The position numbers were made by a program, and so were the translations under genes. 64,000 nucleotides of DNA from Lucinisca nassula (lineage: Eukaryota; Mollusca; Bivalvia; Lucinida; Lucinidae). The notes under the pieces are model-generated. The model had not been told where the DNA came from. It saw nothing but the letters and a program-made list of their open reading frames with translations, and ran no database searches. The DNA lies in NCBI GenBank assembly GCA_963580285.1, contig OY757019.1, forward strand, positions 65,988,587 to 66,052,586. The letters are read 5' to 3'. Shown here one piece after another: positions 12,440 through 20,416 of this stretch; the first letter of the stretch is position 1, and each line of letters begins with the position of its first letter.

Positions 12440-12670
12440 AGATGACGAAATTACCCTAAATATCGGGGTGAAAGTTCGAGTAAATTACGCCGTAATTATC
12501 CTAAAGTTTGAGGCCTCGGGCGACGCGCGAAAGAAGTTCCTGCGGAATGGCGAGGTTTGCTGTTCCTGGTCAGATCGGGGCGATCGGAGTCTGCACCTTT
12601 CGCTCGAGCGCTTCTATGCAGATATTTAGGGAGATACTACCCGGTGTAGTAGTGATCGGGGGCGCGATAT
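12440..12670 (+). repeat. Polinton left terminal inverted repeat
   Basis: Aligns by eye with the reverse complement of 22590-22818. Shared blocks are 'accctaaatatcgg', 'aattacgccgta', 'atcctaaa' and 'tttagggagatactacccgg'. Identity is partial, so the two ends have decayed for a long time. Confidence 0.75.
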
Positions 12671-12835
12671 TATAAACGGACAGACAATGGAAGAGCGCTG
12701 GAAGAGAGCGTTTTGAAAACTACGGTTATTATTTCTACAGAAATGGTGGTGCGCATGCGCGAATTACCCATTTTGATTGGTTTAAAACCAGTAGTTAAAG
12801 TCGTAGCCCCCCTTGTCGAGATACCAGTTTTCAAA

Positions 12836-13114
12836 ATGCAGTCATCGTATATCGTTTCGAACCACGCCATCGAAAAACATCTCAACTCGAAGGATATTAA
12901 AGTTTCTGTCTTTTCCAACAGACGCGTCATGCTCGATAGTATAAGGAAATGTTTTGAAAAGCCCGATAAAAAGACAGTTCGCGGCAAACGGTTTGAGCTC
13001 GTCAAAACTTTTCCTGCCGACATAGGCGTTATGGGATATTCCAACAGGTACCACCACAACAGACACCACCACCACCACCACAGCCACCACCACCAACCAC
13101 CACCACCACCATAG
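12836..13114 (+). CDS. Unrecognised Polinton ORF, truncated by a (CCA)n tract
   Basis: An open frame just inside the left inverted repeat. From the Met at 12836 it gives about 70 residues of ordinary composition (motifs SNHAIEKHLN and RRVMLDSIRKCFEKP, basic and moderately charged). It then runs into a His/Pro-rich stretch that is simply the translation of a (CCA)n repeat. An earlier Met at 12713 in the same frame is possible, but the upstream part has no supporting feature. The join to the repeat at about 13045 coincides with the start of a 320-bp block duplicated at 19.6 kb, so the original C-terminus was probably lost by rearrangement. Function unknown. Its position next to the terminal repeat suggests an element-encoded protein. 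Confidence 0.45.
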   Translation: MQSSYIVSNHAIEKHLNSKDIKVSVFSNRRVMLDSIRKCFEKPDKKTVRGKRFELVKTFPADIGVMGYSNRYHHNRHHHHHHSHHHQPPPPP

Positions 13115-13364
13115 CCACCACAACCACCACCACCCACCACCACCAATACCCGGTGTCTCTCCTCTTAACTCTTTCGAGAATACAACTGGTCATAAATGTT
13201 CGATTTGCGAAAATCGCTTTCTTTTTTTTCACGTTATGTCTAATCAGATACGGCTAAGCTAAGGGTCTCATCTCTCAGATATTCTGTTACAAAAGCGAGC
13301 AAGTCTTTGAACCACTTTTCGTAAAACTCAATATCTTTCAAATGCATGGGACTTTTCTCTCCGG
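13045..13364. repeat. Copy 1 of a 320-bp direct repeat carrying a gene 3' end
   Basis: Nearly identical, in the same orientation, to 19599-19921. It contains the (CCA)n tract, 'aatacccggtgtctctcctc' and the minus-strand 3' end of the ORF at 19797-20111 (final residues DETLSLAVSD). Here that ORF is cut at about 13362 and fused to a SINE half, so the copy at 19.6 kb is the source. Confidence 0.85.
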
Positions 13365-13727
13365 GCCTGTCCAGGAACCGCGGTGCGAGGCGTACCGTCC
13401 ACGCTGATAAACCCTATTGGTTTCATTAGGCGGCAGGGATGTCATTTCATCCCAATGTCCGGTAAAGGTCTCGCACAACTGGAAGCAACGTCCCCAAAAT
13501 GATCTATACGGCGTTCCGGTCATCACAACGGCCCCCCCGCCCATAGGGGCTCGAAGAAATATATGGGCTGCACGTCGCTTCCACGCAGAGTTGAATCCGG
13601 TCCGCACACTAGTACTTGTAAACCGCTTAGAGGATATAAGCCTGTCCAAGCAAAGCGGTGCGAGTCTGTCAGTTCGCGCTAATAAACCCTATTGGCTTCA
13701 TTGGGCGACAGGGCTTGAGAAGTCATT
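13363..13727 (+). mobile_element. Rearranged halves of SINE family S1
   Basis: 13363-13515 matches the 3' half of S1 ('cctgtccaggaaccgcgg' through 'ggaagcaacgt'), and 13535-13727 matches the 5' half ('cgcccataggggct' through 'gacagggcttgag'). The 3' half therefore precedes the 5' half, the reverse of their order in intact copies. This cannot arise by simple insertion and indicates recombination between S1 copies. Confidence 0.7.
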
Positions 13728-14065
13728 TTTATAACCGACCAACGACTGAGGGCATAGCGGAGGCGGAGCGATATATGCGCTCGATCAGGGTTAGCTCCGT
13801 TTGGTCAGGGACAGTCGATCAGTCGTTCACGCAAATTGTTGCGCGTGTTAAACGAAACGACGTCGTTTTAACGTTGTACGCGCGGCGTGTGCCAGTGCAC
13901 GGCAGCAGCACTTTTCCAGTCCAACATTTAGGATATAACTACTGTCAAACGCTGGTGCGGTGTCATGGTCAGCTTAATAAGTGGGATGTTTGGCCTAGAC
14001 CCTCTAAGCGGTTTATCAGTACTCGTGGGGGTGAAAGACACGTGCAGCCCGATCTATTTATTTGA
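13658..14065 (+). CDS. 135-residue open frame within the inverted-repeat arm, doubtful gene
   Basis: The frame stays open in both arms (also 21254-21661 minus) with only a few residue differences. That could mean selection, but it could equally reflect a recent duplication. The first about 25 and last about 35 codons are translated from S1 SINE sequence, so only the centre (containing RYMRSIRVSSVWSG and VPVHGSSTFPVQHLGY) could be element-encoded. I recognise no domain. It is more likely a by-product than a functional gene. Confidence 0.2.
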   Translation: MRVCQFALINPIGFIGRQGLRSHFYNRPTTEGIAEAERYMRSIRVSSVWSGTVDQSFTQIVARVKRNDVVLTLYARRVPVHGSSTFPVQHLGYNYCQTLVRCHGQLNKWDVWPRPSKRFISTRGGERHVQPDLFI

Positions 14066-14090
14066 GCCCTAGAGGGGCGGGGAGCTAAAT
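13988..14090 (-). mobile_element. S1 SINE 5' half, minus strand, diverged
   Basis: Contains 'ctctaagcggttta', 'cagtactcgtg', 'cagcccgatctattt' and 'gccctagaggggcgggg', matching the reverse complement of the S1 5' half with more divergence than other copies. Confidence 0.6.
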
Positions 14091-14550
14091 ATCCCGTACA
14101 GAGGGCCCTCGCTATAACGACAGTATTTGTTCCCTTCTATGGCACCGTTATAAAGAATCCCGATTTGGAGTATGACGGGTACATTTTAAGGACCTCCTCA
14201 CATTTTATCTTTCTCTACAAATGTTATAGATATATGTTAGAATCGCCTCATCGAGGCGTGGGTGCATTACAGCGTTTTGAATGTAACCCCCGACGATTTT
14301 AACCATTTGTGATAAAATATGCCTCACAGATACGTATACGAATGTCCTATATGCCGTAGAAAGAATGTGTTGTATATCGTTTGTCATTTGAGAAAAGTAC
14401 ACCGTGTGACTGTAGAAGACTGGTTGGAGAAAGTAGAAAGAATACGCGTAATTATTACAGGTAGTGTTGATAGTTGACCTTTCCAATAGAATCTATAATC
14501 AAAGATATTTAAGTTCTAAAATAAAAACCAATCAGAAAGAAGGCATTGCG

Positions 14551-14558
14551 TATATAAA
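14551..14558 (+). promoter_or_regulatory. TATA box for the BIR-like gene
   Basis: The sequence tatataaa lies 33 bp upstream of the ATG at 14591, in an otherwise mixed-composition region. The position fits a TATA element with a very short leader. The second, inverted copy of the gene at 21 kb has lost this region. Confidence 0.5.
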
Positions 14559-14590
14559 CGACGTGTGAACGATGTATCGTCAGTCTCATC

Positions 14591-14668
14591 ATGAACGTCA
14601 TGGACAGTAAAGCCGATCAACTCGACATGGAATTCTTCGAAAATAGACTCAAAACATTCGATACTTAT
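14591..14668 (+). pseudogene. BIR-like gene, N-terminal piece of copy 1
   Basis: Starts with ATG 33 bp below a TATA box. The 26 codons include EFFENRLKTFD, which fits the first helix of a baculovirus IAP repeat, where an Arg and a Thr/Ser-Phe pair open the domain. The frame is then cut by an insertion carrying 173-bp tandem repeats (14669-16439). The next part of the domain resumes at about 16461. IAP-family BIR domains bind caspases or similar partners through a zinc-stabilised fold (established knowledge). Function of this copy is lost. Confidence 0.6.
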
Positions 14669-16439
14669 TATCCCCCGCCGAAGGCGGAGGGATATAGTTT
14701 TGGCGTTGTCCGTCCGTCCGTCCGTCCTTCCGTCCTTCCGTCCATCCGTCCTTCCGTCCATCCGTCCGTCCGTCACACTTTTTTGTCCGGAACCGTTTCT
14801 CAGCAACTATTGCATGGAATTAAATGAAACTTGAAATAAATATGTATTATTATGCTGTGGTGATGCACGCACAATTTTTTTTCGGATTGACTTTTTACAT
14901 CCAGAGTTATGGCCCCTTGAATGATTGAAATTCTGGATTTTTCGTCGTCTCACTTTGTCCGGAACCGTTTCTCAGCAACTATTGCATGGAATTAAATGAA
15001 AATTGAAGTAAATATGTATTATTATGCTGCAGTGATGCACGCGCAATTTTTTTTCGGATTGACTTTTTACATCCAGAGTTATGGCCCCTTAAATGATTGA
15101 AATTCTGGATTTTTTCGTCATCTCACTTTGTCCGGAACTGTTTCTCAGCAACTATTGCATGGAATTAAATGAAACGTGAAATAAATATGTATTATTATGC
15201 TGCGGTGATGCACGCGCATTTTTTTTTCGGATTGACTTTTTACATCCAGAGTTATGGCCCCTTGAATGATTGAAATTCTGGATTTTTCGTCGTCTCACTT
15301 TGTCCGGAACCGTTTCTCAGCAACTATTGCATGGAATTAAATGAAAATTGAAATAAATATGTATTATTATGCTGCAGTGATGCACGCGCAATTTTTTTTC
15401 GGATTGACTTTTTACATCCAGAGTTATGGCCCCTTAAATGATTGAAATTCTGGATTTTTTCGTCATCTCACTTTGTCCGGAACTGTTTCTCAGCAACTAT
15501 TGCATGGAATTAAATGAAACGTGAAATAAATATGTATTATTATGCTGCGGTGATGCACGCGCATTTTTTTCCGGATTTACTTTTTACATCCAGAGTTATG
15601 GCCCCTTAAATGATCGAAATTCTGGATTTTTCGTCGTCTCACTTTGTCCGGAACTGTTTCTCAGCAACTATTGCATGGAATTAAATGAAACGTGAAATAA
15701 ATATGTATTATTATGCTGTGGTGATGCACGCGCATTTTTTTTCCGGATTTACTTTTTACATCCAGAGTTATGGCCCCTTAAATGATTGTAATCCTGGATT
15801 TTTCGTCGTCTCACTTTTTTGTCGGGAACTGTTTCTCAGCAACTATTGCATGGAATTATATGAAACTTGAAATAAATATGTATTATTATGCTGTAGTGAT
15901 GCACGCACAAATTTTTTTCGGATTGACTTTTTACACCCAGAGTTATGGCCCCTTAAATGATTAAAATTCTGGATTTTTCGTCGTCTCACTTTGTCTGGAA
16001 CCGCTTCTCAGCAACTATTGCATGGAATAAAATGAAACTTGAAATAAATATGTATTGTTATGCTGCCGTGATGCACGCGCAATTTTTTTTTCGGATTTAC
16101 CTGGATTGACTTTTTTATCCAGAGTTATTTCCCCTTAAATGATTGAAATTGAGGAATTTTGTCTATTCGGTGATTATATCGGGTTTTCTTAATATTCGCG
16201 AATTTTATTTTGGTATCCTTGAAACCACATAACAGGTAAATAAACCTCAACTTTGACAGACAAGTTAATCTCTACTGATAATTAGGTCAGTAGGTCAGGG
16301 CACAGCCTCTCATCCAGGGAGTAAATGTTCAGCGGGGCCCTTCCTCATTGTCTCTAGTTTGCTTCTTAGAACCATCCTCAATTTTGGCCAGATATATTTT
16401 CTTGCCATTCTACACGAAAAACCCATTCGGCGGGGGATA
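14669..16439. mobile_element. Repeat insertion splitting the BIR-like gene
   Basis: The ends 'tatcccccgccgaa' (14669-14682) and 'ttcggcgggggata' (16426-16439) are perfect 14-bp inverted repeats. The left end forms a hairpin with 'ggcggaggga', followed by a (gtcc)n tract and then eight tandem units of about 173 bp. It encodes nothing credible. The plan (hairpin, gtcc microsatellite, tandem array) is shared with E1, E2 and E3. Confidence 0.7.
14780..16145. repeat. Tandem array, about 173-bp unit, eight copies
   Basis: The block 'tgtttctcagcaactattgc' or its variant recurs about every 172-174 bp, with unit starts near 14789, 14961, 15133, 15305, 15479, 15649, 15824 and 15997. Copies 2-5 alternate between two variants (ccgtttc/ctgtttc), suggesting that a two-unit block was duplicated. 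Confidence 0.9.
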
Positions 16440-16460
16440 TCAATTCAACGAATTTGCTTG

Positions 16461-16575
16461 TCCTAAACAGATGCAACCGGATAAATACCAATTGGAAAGG
16501 GCGGGACTTTATTACACGGGGAAATCGGATTCAGTTGTTACGTAAAACTCAGCTCTTGGGAACGAGATGACGAAG
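16461..16575 (+). pseudogene. BIR-like gene, middle piece of copy 1
   Basis: Continues the interrupted gene. In one frame it reads LERAGLYYTGKSD, the characteristic central motif of BIR domains (LA.AGF.YTG..D), then stops after DSVVT. A second frame then reads CYVKLSSWERDD, the next conserved block. Where family members have a Cys-x-x-Cys zinc pair between these blocks, here a small deletion shifts the frame and removes one Cys. The piece ends at about 16578, where S2 repeats begin. The same shift is present in copy 2, so the break predates their separation. Confidence 0.6.
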
Positions 16576-16585
16576 CCACTTTATT

Positions 16586-17105
16586 TTGAGAGTGTTTACG
16601 GCCGCATACTTCATATGTTCCATTTATGTGGTGTATTTCGTGCTTCCAAAGGATAACCCTTTTATAGAACATATTAGGATAGAACGTGTGGTGGCCGTAA
16701 AAAGTCTCCCTGCCCTACATCGTAGTGTAGTTTATATTTTCTTGTCCTTCAGGATCATCGATTCAGTTGTGGAGTTTTGAAAATATCTGAGGGTCACTGA
16801 TGAGGCCTAATTGGCCGAAGCTAGCTAGTTGCCTCCAAAGGATAACCCTTTTGTAGAACATATTAGGATAGAACGTGTGGCGGCCGTAAAAAGTCTCCCT
16901 GCCCTACATCGTAGTGTAGTTTATATTTTCTTGTCCTTCGGGATCATCGATTCAGTTGTGGAATTTTGAAAATATCTGAGGGTCACTGATGAGGCCTAAT
17001 TGGCCGAAGCTAGCTAGTCTGGCCCAGAAAACATGTACACTTCATATTTTCCATTCTGTGGCGTATTTCGTGCTTCCAAAGGATAACCCTTTATAGAACA
17101 TATTA
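16586..17105. repeat. S2 repeat, about 2.5 units, inside the Polinton
   Basis: Units contain 'ccaaaggataaccctttt', 'gtctccctgccctacatcg' and 'gatgaggcctaattggccga', the last at about 16801 and 16991 (190-bp spacing). The same family occurs at 48.0-48.26 kb and as three 261-bp units at 57.2-58.0 kb. Confidence 0.8.
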
Positions 17106-17146
17106 GGATAGAAATGATTACAAAACAAACGTATAGTTTTACATAT

Positions 17147-17152
17147 TTATTT
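17147..17152 (-). terminator. Polyadenylation signal for the protease transcript
   Basis: AATAAA on the minus strand 43 bp beyond the protease stop codon (17195-17197). The spacing is suitable for 3' end formation of a minus-strand transcript. Confidence 0.45.
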
Positions 17153-17194
17153 ACACGCAACGTAGTGGCAAATTATATATACATGTATAAATGT

Positions 17195-17641
17195 TCATGT
17201 AAAGTCTTTCCGTCTTCTTCTAAGCATTCTTTTCATTTTAGACACAATCAGGCGGTCGTTGAACTTCTTCTGGCGTGGGTTGAATTCTTTGATAATGTCT
17301 CGCATGGTTTTTCCTCGAGATCTAGCCATCACGTAGTACGCGCAGTATAGTCCGCATACGTTAGAACTAGATTGTTGAAGCTGTTTATCTTTCATTAAGT
17401 AGGGTTTATTGAGTACCTCTTTGAACCCAACGCCGTAACTTCTAGGATCGTTTCCTACTGAATCGAAAAATTCGTACGGTCCGTGTTTGGGAAAATAAAA
17501 TGTTACCCAGTGTTCCCCTCTTTGATAACTCGTGGATGTGTTGGAAATAACGAACCTTCCTCTTCGTTTTTTAATTTGGTCAGCTGAGCAGACAGTTACG
17601 GGGTATCCGGAAAGTATACGAGTCAGTTGATCGCTGTTCAA
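17195..17641 (-). CDS. Adenovirus-type cysteine protease (Polinton PRO)
   Basis: A 148-residue intact frame. The catalytic pattern of the adenain/C48-like fold is present in order: His in GEHWVTFYF (about residue 43), Asp in YEFFDSVGNDP (about 60), Gln in LQQSSSN and Cys in VCGLYCAYYVM (about 96). The C-terminus is strongly basic (KMKRMLRRRRKDF). In Polintons and related viruses this enzyme processes virion proteins during maturation (established for the family). The start ATG lies 6 bp after the stop codon of the small-protein gene 17648-18025, and both share strand with the ATPase, so they probably form one transcription block. It is short but has no internal break. Whether it is active is unknown. 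Confidence 0.85.
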   Translation of the reverse strand: MNSDQLTRILSGYPVTVCSADQIKKRRGRFVISNTSTSYQRGEHWVTFYFPKHGPYEFFDSVGNDPRSYGVGFKEVLNKPYLMKDKQLQQSSSNVCGLYCAYYVMARSRGKTMRDIIKEFNPRQKKFNDRLIVSKMKRMLRRRRKDFT

Positions 17642-17647
17642 CGTCGC

Positions 17648-18025
17648 TTAATATTTAAAGGTTGTCCAGTCTACCAACTGCCCGCTTTTCGCTCTCGGTT
17701 TCTTACGATCAGAGGCCTCGCCCTTATGCTCCTTTCGTAATCGTGCTAGTTCTGACTTTGCCATTTCAACCGCTTGAGCCACTGGAGTGACCAATTTCAC
17801 CACGGGTTTTTGCTGTTCTAGCATTTTAATTTCTTTTTGTCGCTGATCTCCCATTTCCTTTTGAACACGGTTTCTTCTACCGCTACCGACAATATAAGGT
17901 CCCTCGTGATCGGGCTGAATGTAGCCCTCGCTCAAGTCTTTGAAATGTTGGTACCACGCGTCGTAGTCCGGGACATAAGGCACCCATTTATTCAGTTTCT
18001 TGTCAAACACTTCTATAGAACCCAT
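17648..18025 (-). CDS. Small Polinton protein with PDYDxWYQHFKDL motif, copy A
   Basis: 125 residues, intact. The N-terminus reads MGSIEVFDKKLNKWVPYVP, followed by DAWYQHFKDLSEGYI and a glycine-containing link, then a charged, probably helical region (VVKLVTPVAQAVEMAKSEL) and a lysine-rich tail. I do not know its function. Its place between the protease and the ATPase suggests a virion or packaging accessory role. A diverged paralogue lies at 21637-21945, identical over most of the first 45 residues. Keeping two diverged copies in one element is unusual. No signal peptide or membrane segment is seen. Confidence 0.7.
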   Translation of the reverse strand: MGSIEVFDKKLNKWVPYVPDYDAWYQHFKDLSEGYIQPDHEGPYIVGSGRRNRVQKEMGDQRQKEIKMLEQQKPVVKLVTPVAQAVEMAKSELARLRKEHKGEASDRKKPRAKSGQLVDWTTFKY

Positions 18026-18071
18026 CTTTTTTCTCTAAATATAGCGATGCTTTACCCTTCTTACGTATATT

Positions 18072-19328
18072 TCATTCGGCATCGGATTCCTGGTTTTCAT
18101 CGGTTTCTGTCAAGACATGGCCGAGCCAAACCCTGGCGAATAAATCCTTCCTCAGTTTCACGGCTTGCTGGATGGATTCGTCGACATTCATGTCATGCTG
18201 TATTCTTAACGTTTTAGCCGACTGTAGAATCTGCCGTTGAGTAGGATCCTTTTGCAGCCGGTGATAATCCATCAGAAACCTCGCGTAATCGTGCCTTAGT
18301 CCTTTCCTGAGGGAGGGCAAGTCCTCGTTTGCTGCGCGATGATAAGCGTCCTCGGGAGCAGTCCCATCTTCGATGTAGCTATTAACCTTGTCTTTAAAGA
18401 GCTCTGCATTCGATTGCCTTAGAGGTTCCTTAAACCTTCTCTCCCATATTTCTAGACACAGGCGGTCTTCTGCCAGCTCATCTTTGACGCGTTTACCCGG
18501 AGGTCTCATATAGGGGAAATGCGTGTCGTTTACGTCGCTTATCGATTCCCTGTCATCGTCACTGTCTTCGTCATTTACATCGGACTCTTCGGATACCTCT
18601 AATTTCCGCTTTCTTTCTACCGGAAATATGTCACTGCGTAAACGCTCTTGTTCGGGCGTGCTCGATTTTAGGTCGACCATCAGGTACCCGTAAGGCTGAC
18701 TCGTAGCCTGTTCGAATCGTTTCATAAACGTGGAATGGGATGCTGGATAAATTCTTCTCGCCAACGTCGCCAATTGTTGTCTGTCGATGGGATTATTGAA
18801 AAGGACGAGGTATTGCGTGTTCAAAGCGATGTCTCTACAGGCTTTTCCTTGCGGAAATAGATTCAGCGTGAGATATACGACGGACAAGTTTCTGTGATGA
18901 CTTCCCTTAGTAAAGAGGTCCGCAATTCTTTGATCGCATTTAGCCTCGGTCATCAAGTCGTCAAAAACCAGGACGTTCCTTTTGCGGGTATCCACATACT
19001 CGGAGCTAGTCAGGTTGTCTGGTATACCGTGTACAAACTCTATCTGGGGAAGAGTGCGTTGCAAGTCGTCGTACAAGCTTTGCCATTGACCAAAACACCA
19101 TACGATACGCTCGGGTGTAGAGTATATGAGGTCGGACAGGAGTAATTTTCTAGTCCATTCCGTTTTACCGCTTCCGCTAGGGCCAGTCACCACCATAGAA
19201 AACGGGTGTTGGAAGGTAATGCCGTTTGTCATGTCTGGGACTATCCCACTACCGTGCGTATTGCGTTGGTGTCTTAACAAAGCATCACGTCTCGAGAACC
19301 CGCGGTTACAGTCCGAGCATCGATTCAT
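18072..19328 (-). CDS. Packaging ATPase of FtsK/HerA (A32-like) type with N-terminal C2H2 zinc finger
   Basis: 418 residues from the ATG at 19328, chosen because the frame upstream is only Val/Gly-rich translation of a (CCA)n tract. Residues 4-25 form a C2H2 finger (Cys4, Cys7, His20, His25). Walker A GPSGSGKT is at 49-56 and Walker B NVLVFDD at 118-124, followed by FTKGSHHRNLSVVYLTLN and a YLVLFNNPIDRQQ segment typical of Polinton-type genome-packaging ATPases. The C-terminal third is acidic then helical, with no recognised domain. Family members pump DNA into capsids. The finger could tether the enzyme to DNA (inference). The frame is intact although the capsid genes are missing from this copy. 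Confidence 0.85.
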   Translation of the reverse strand: MNRCSDCNRGFSRRDALLRHQRNTHGSGIVPDMTNGITFQHPFSMVVTGPSGSGKTEWTRKLLLSDLIYSTPERIVWCFGQWQSLYDDLQRTLPQIEFVHGIPDNLTSSEYVDTRKRNVLVFDDLMTEAKCDQRIADLFTKGSHHRNLSVVYLTLNLFPQGKACRDIALNTQYLVLFNNPIDRQQLATLARRIYPASHSTFMKRFEQATSQPYGYLMVDLKSSTPEQERLRSDIFPVERKRKLEVSEESDVNDEDSDDDRESISDVNDTHFPYMRPPGKRVKDELAEDRLCLEIWERRFKEPLRQSNAELFKDKVNSYIEDGTAPEDAYHRAANEDLPSLRKGLRHDYARFLMDYHRLQKDPTQRQILQSAKTLRIQHDMNVDESIQQAVKLRKDLFARVWLGHVLTETDENQESDAE

Positions 19329-19384
19329 TTTCGTTTCAAGAGTTTGCAGTTTGGTTATTCTTACAGACTTTTCACATCGTTGAC

Positions 19385-19700
19385 CACTAGCACAGACGCC
19401 ACTACAGCCACCATCACCACCACAGCCACCATCACCACCACTCCCACCACCACTACCACAGACACCACTACAGTGACCACCACCGTCACCACCACCCGCC
19501 ACCACCACCACCGCAGACACCACTACAGTCACCACCACCACAGCCACCACCACCACCCACCATCACAGCCACAACCACAGACACTACAACCAGCACCACA
19601 GGTACCACCACAACAGACACCATCACCACCACCACAGCCACCACCACCAACCACCACCACCACCATAGCCACCACAACCACCACCACCACCACCACCACC
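19385..19700. repeat. (CCA)n-rich imperfect trinucleotide tract
   Basis: About 315 bp of CCA/CAC repeats interrupted by 'cagacaccactacag'-like units. On the minus strand it translates as Val/Gly-rich and on the plus strand as Thr/His-rich peptides, both artefacts. It separates the ATPase start from the ORF at 19797-20111 and is duplicated in part at 13045-13140. Confidence 0.9.
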
Positions 19701-19796
19701 AATACCCGGTGTCTCTCCTCTTAACTCGTTCGAGAATACAACTGGTCCTAAATGTTCGATTTGCGAAAATCGCTCTCTTTTTTTTTCACGTTATGT

Positions 19797-20111
19797 CTAA
19801 TCAGATACGGCTAAGCTAAGGGTCTCATCTCTCAGATATTCTGTTACAAAAGAGAGCAAGTCTTTGAACCACTTTTCGTAAAACTCAATATCTTTCAAAT
19901 GCATGGGACTTTTCTCTCCGGACGTAGGTATCGAATACAGCTCTCCCGTGCTCAGCTTATATCTGATGGGGTTGTCGTCGCTATCCGAAGGTGGAGTTCT
20001 TGCGGGTGGGAAGAAATAACACTGGCCACTCCTTAGTTTTTGCTTTATAATAAAGTGAAGGCAATGATCAGTAATCGATACAAGTAGCCAGGTCACCTCC
20101 CGTATTGTCAA
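19797..20111 (-). CDS. Unrecognised Polinton protein, probably 5'-incomplete
   Basis: Up to 104 residues on the minus strand. The part after about residue 28 looks protein-like: a proline/aspartate segment (ARTPPSDSDDNPIRYKL), then SGEKSPMHLKDIEFYEKWF and an amphipathic C-terminal helix ending AVSD. The first 28 residues are less convincing and the true start may have been lost. The last about 38 codons are duplicated in the direct repeat at 13.2-13.36 kb. I recognise no family. It shares strand with the ATPase and protease, so it may belong to the same transcription block. Confidence 0.5.
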   Translation of the reverse strand: MTIREVTWLLVSITDHCLHFIIKQKLRSGQCYFFPPARTPPSDSDDNPIRYKLSTGELYSIPTSGEKSPMHLKDIEFYEKWFKDLLSFVTEYLRDETLSLAVSD

Positions 20112-20196
20112 TTATATTTTTTAGGACCTAGATAACTCGTTAGTGGCTCGGGGTTAAAATACGAAGAAGACAAGTACTGTTCCGAGTCTGACACGT

Positions 20197-20202
20197 TTTA
20201 TT
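20197..20202 (-). terminator. Polyadenylation signal downstream of the 52-residue ORF
   Basis: AATAAA on the minus strand 53 bp past the stop of the small ORF at 20255-20413. It would serve minus-strand transcripts from the BIR-like copy 2 and the small ORF. Confidence 0.4.
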
Positions 20203-20254
20203 GTAAAGGATAAATACGTATACGCATTCCTACGAGTTTACAATGCAATACAAT

Positions 20255-20413
20255 TTACGATATAACGCTGTATGAATGTTCGTGCCGCTGTCTTTCAAAT
20301 ATTTCTCTCCGCCGTTCTGAAGCCTCTCTGGCTTCTCTTCGCAACTGGCGGCATCTTAACCACCAACACAACTCGTTAAATATTGTTAATGCCATACGCA
20401 TTAATCCAAACAT
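20255..20413 (-). CDS. 52-residue small protein, hydrophobic N-terminus and Arg/Glu helix
   Basis: ATG at 20413 begins 3 bp after the TGA (20417-20419) of the BIR-like frame, a tight arrangement that suggests a real short gene or a downstream re-initiation product. The first about 20 residues (MFGLMRMALTIFNELCWWL) are hydrophobic and could span or anchor in a membrane. Residues 21-45 are a highly charged helix rich in Arg and Glu (REAREASERRREIFERQR). Polintons and related viruses often encode small membrane-active or minor virion proteins, but I cannot assign this one. Confidence 0.5.
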   Translation of the reverse strand: MFGLMRMALTIFNELCWWLRCRQLRREAREASERRREIFERQRHEHSYSVIS

Positions 20414-20416
20414 TGC

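Larger units (their letters stand above)
13646..14228 (+). repeat. Left arm of a 583-bp inverted repeat inside the Polinton
   Basis: Nearly identical to the reverse complement of 21091-21673, and both arms are 583 bp, with only scattered substitutions. The arm carries S1 pieces at its margins, a central unique block with a 135-codon open frame (13658-14065), and a 3' block ending 'ctctacaaatgttata'. Confidence 0.85.

Noticed and set aside
19344..19724. Thr/His-rich plus-strand and Val/Gly-rich minus-strand proteins
   Set aside because: Low-complexity readings of (CCA)n. The ATPase start was placed at 19328 to exclude them.
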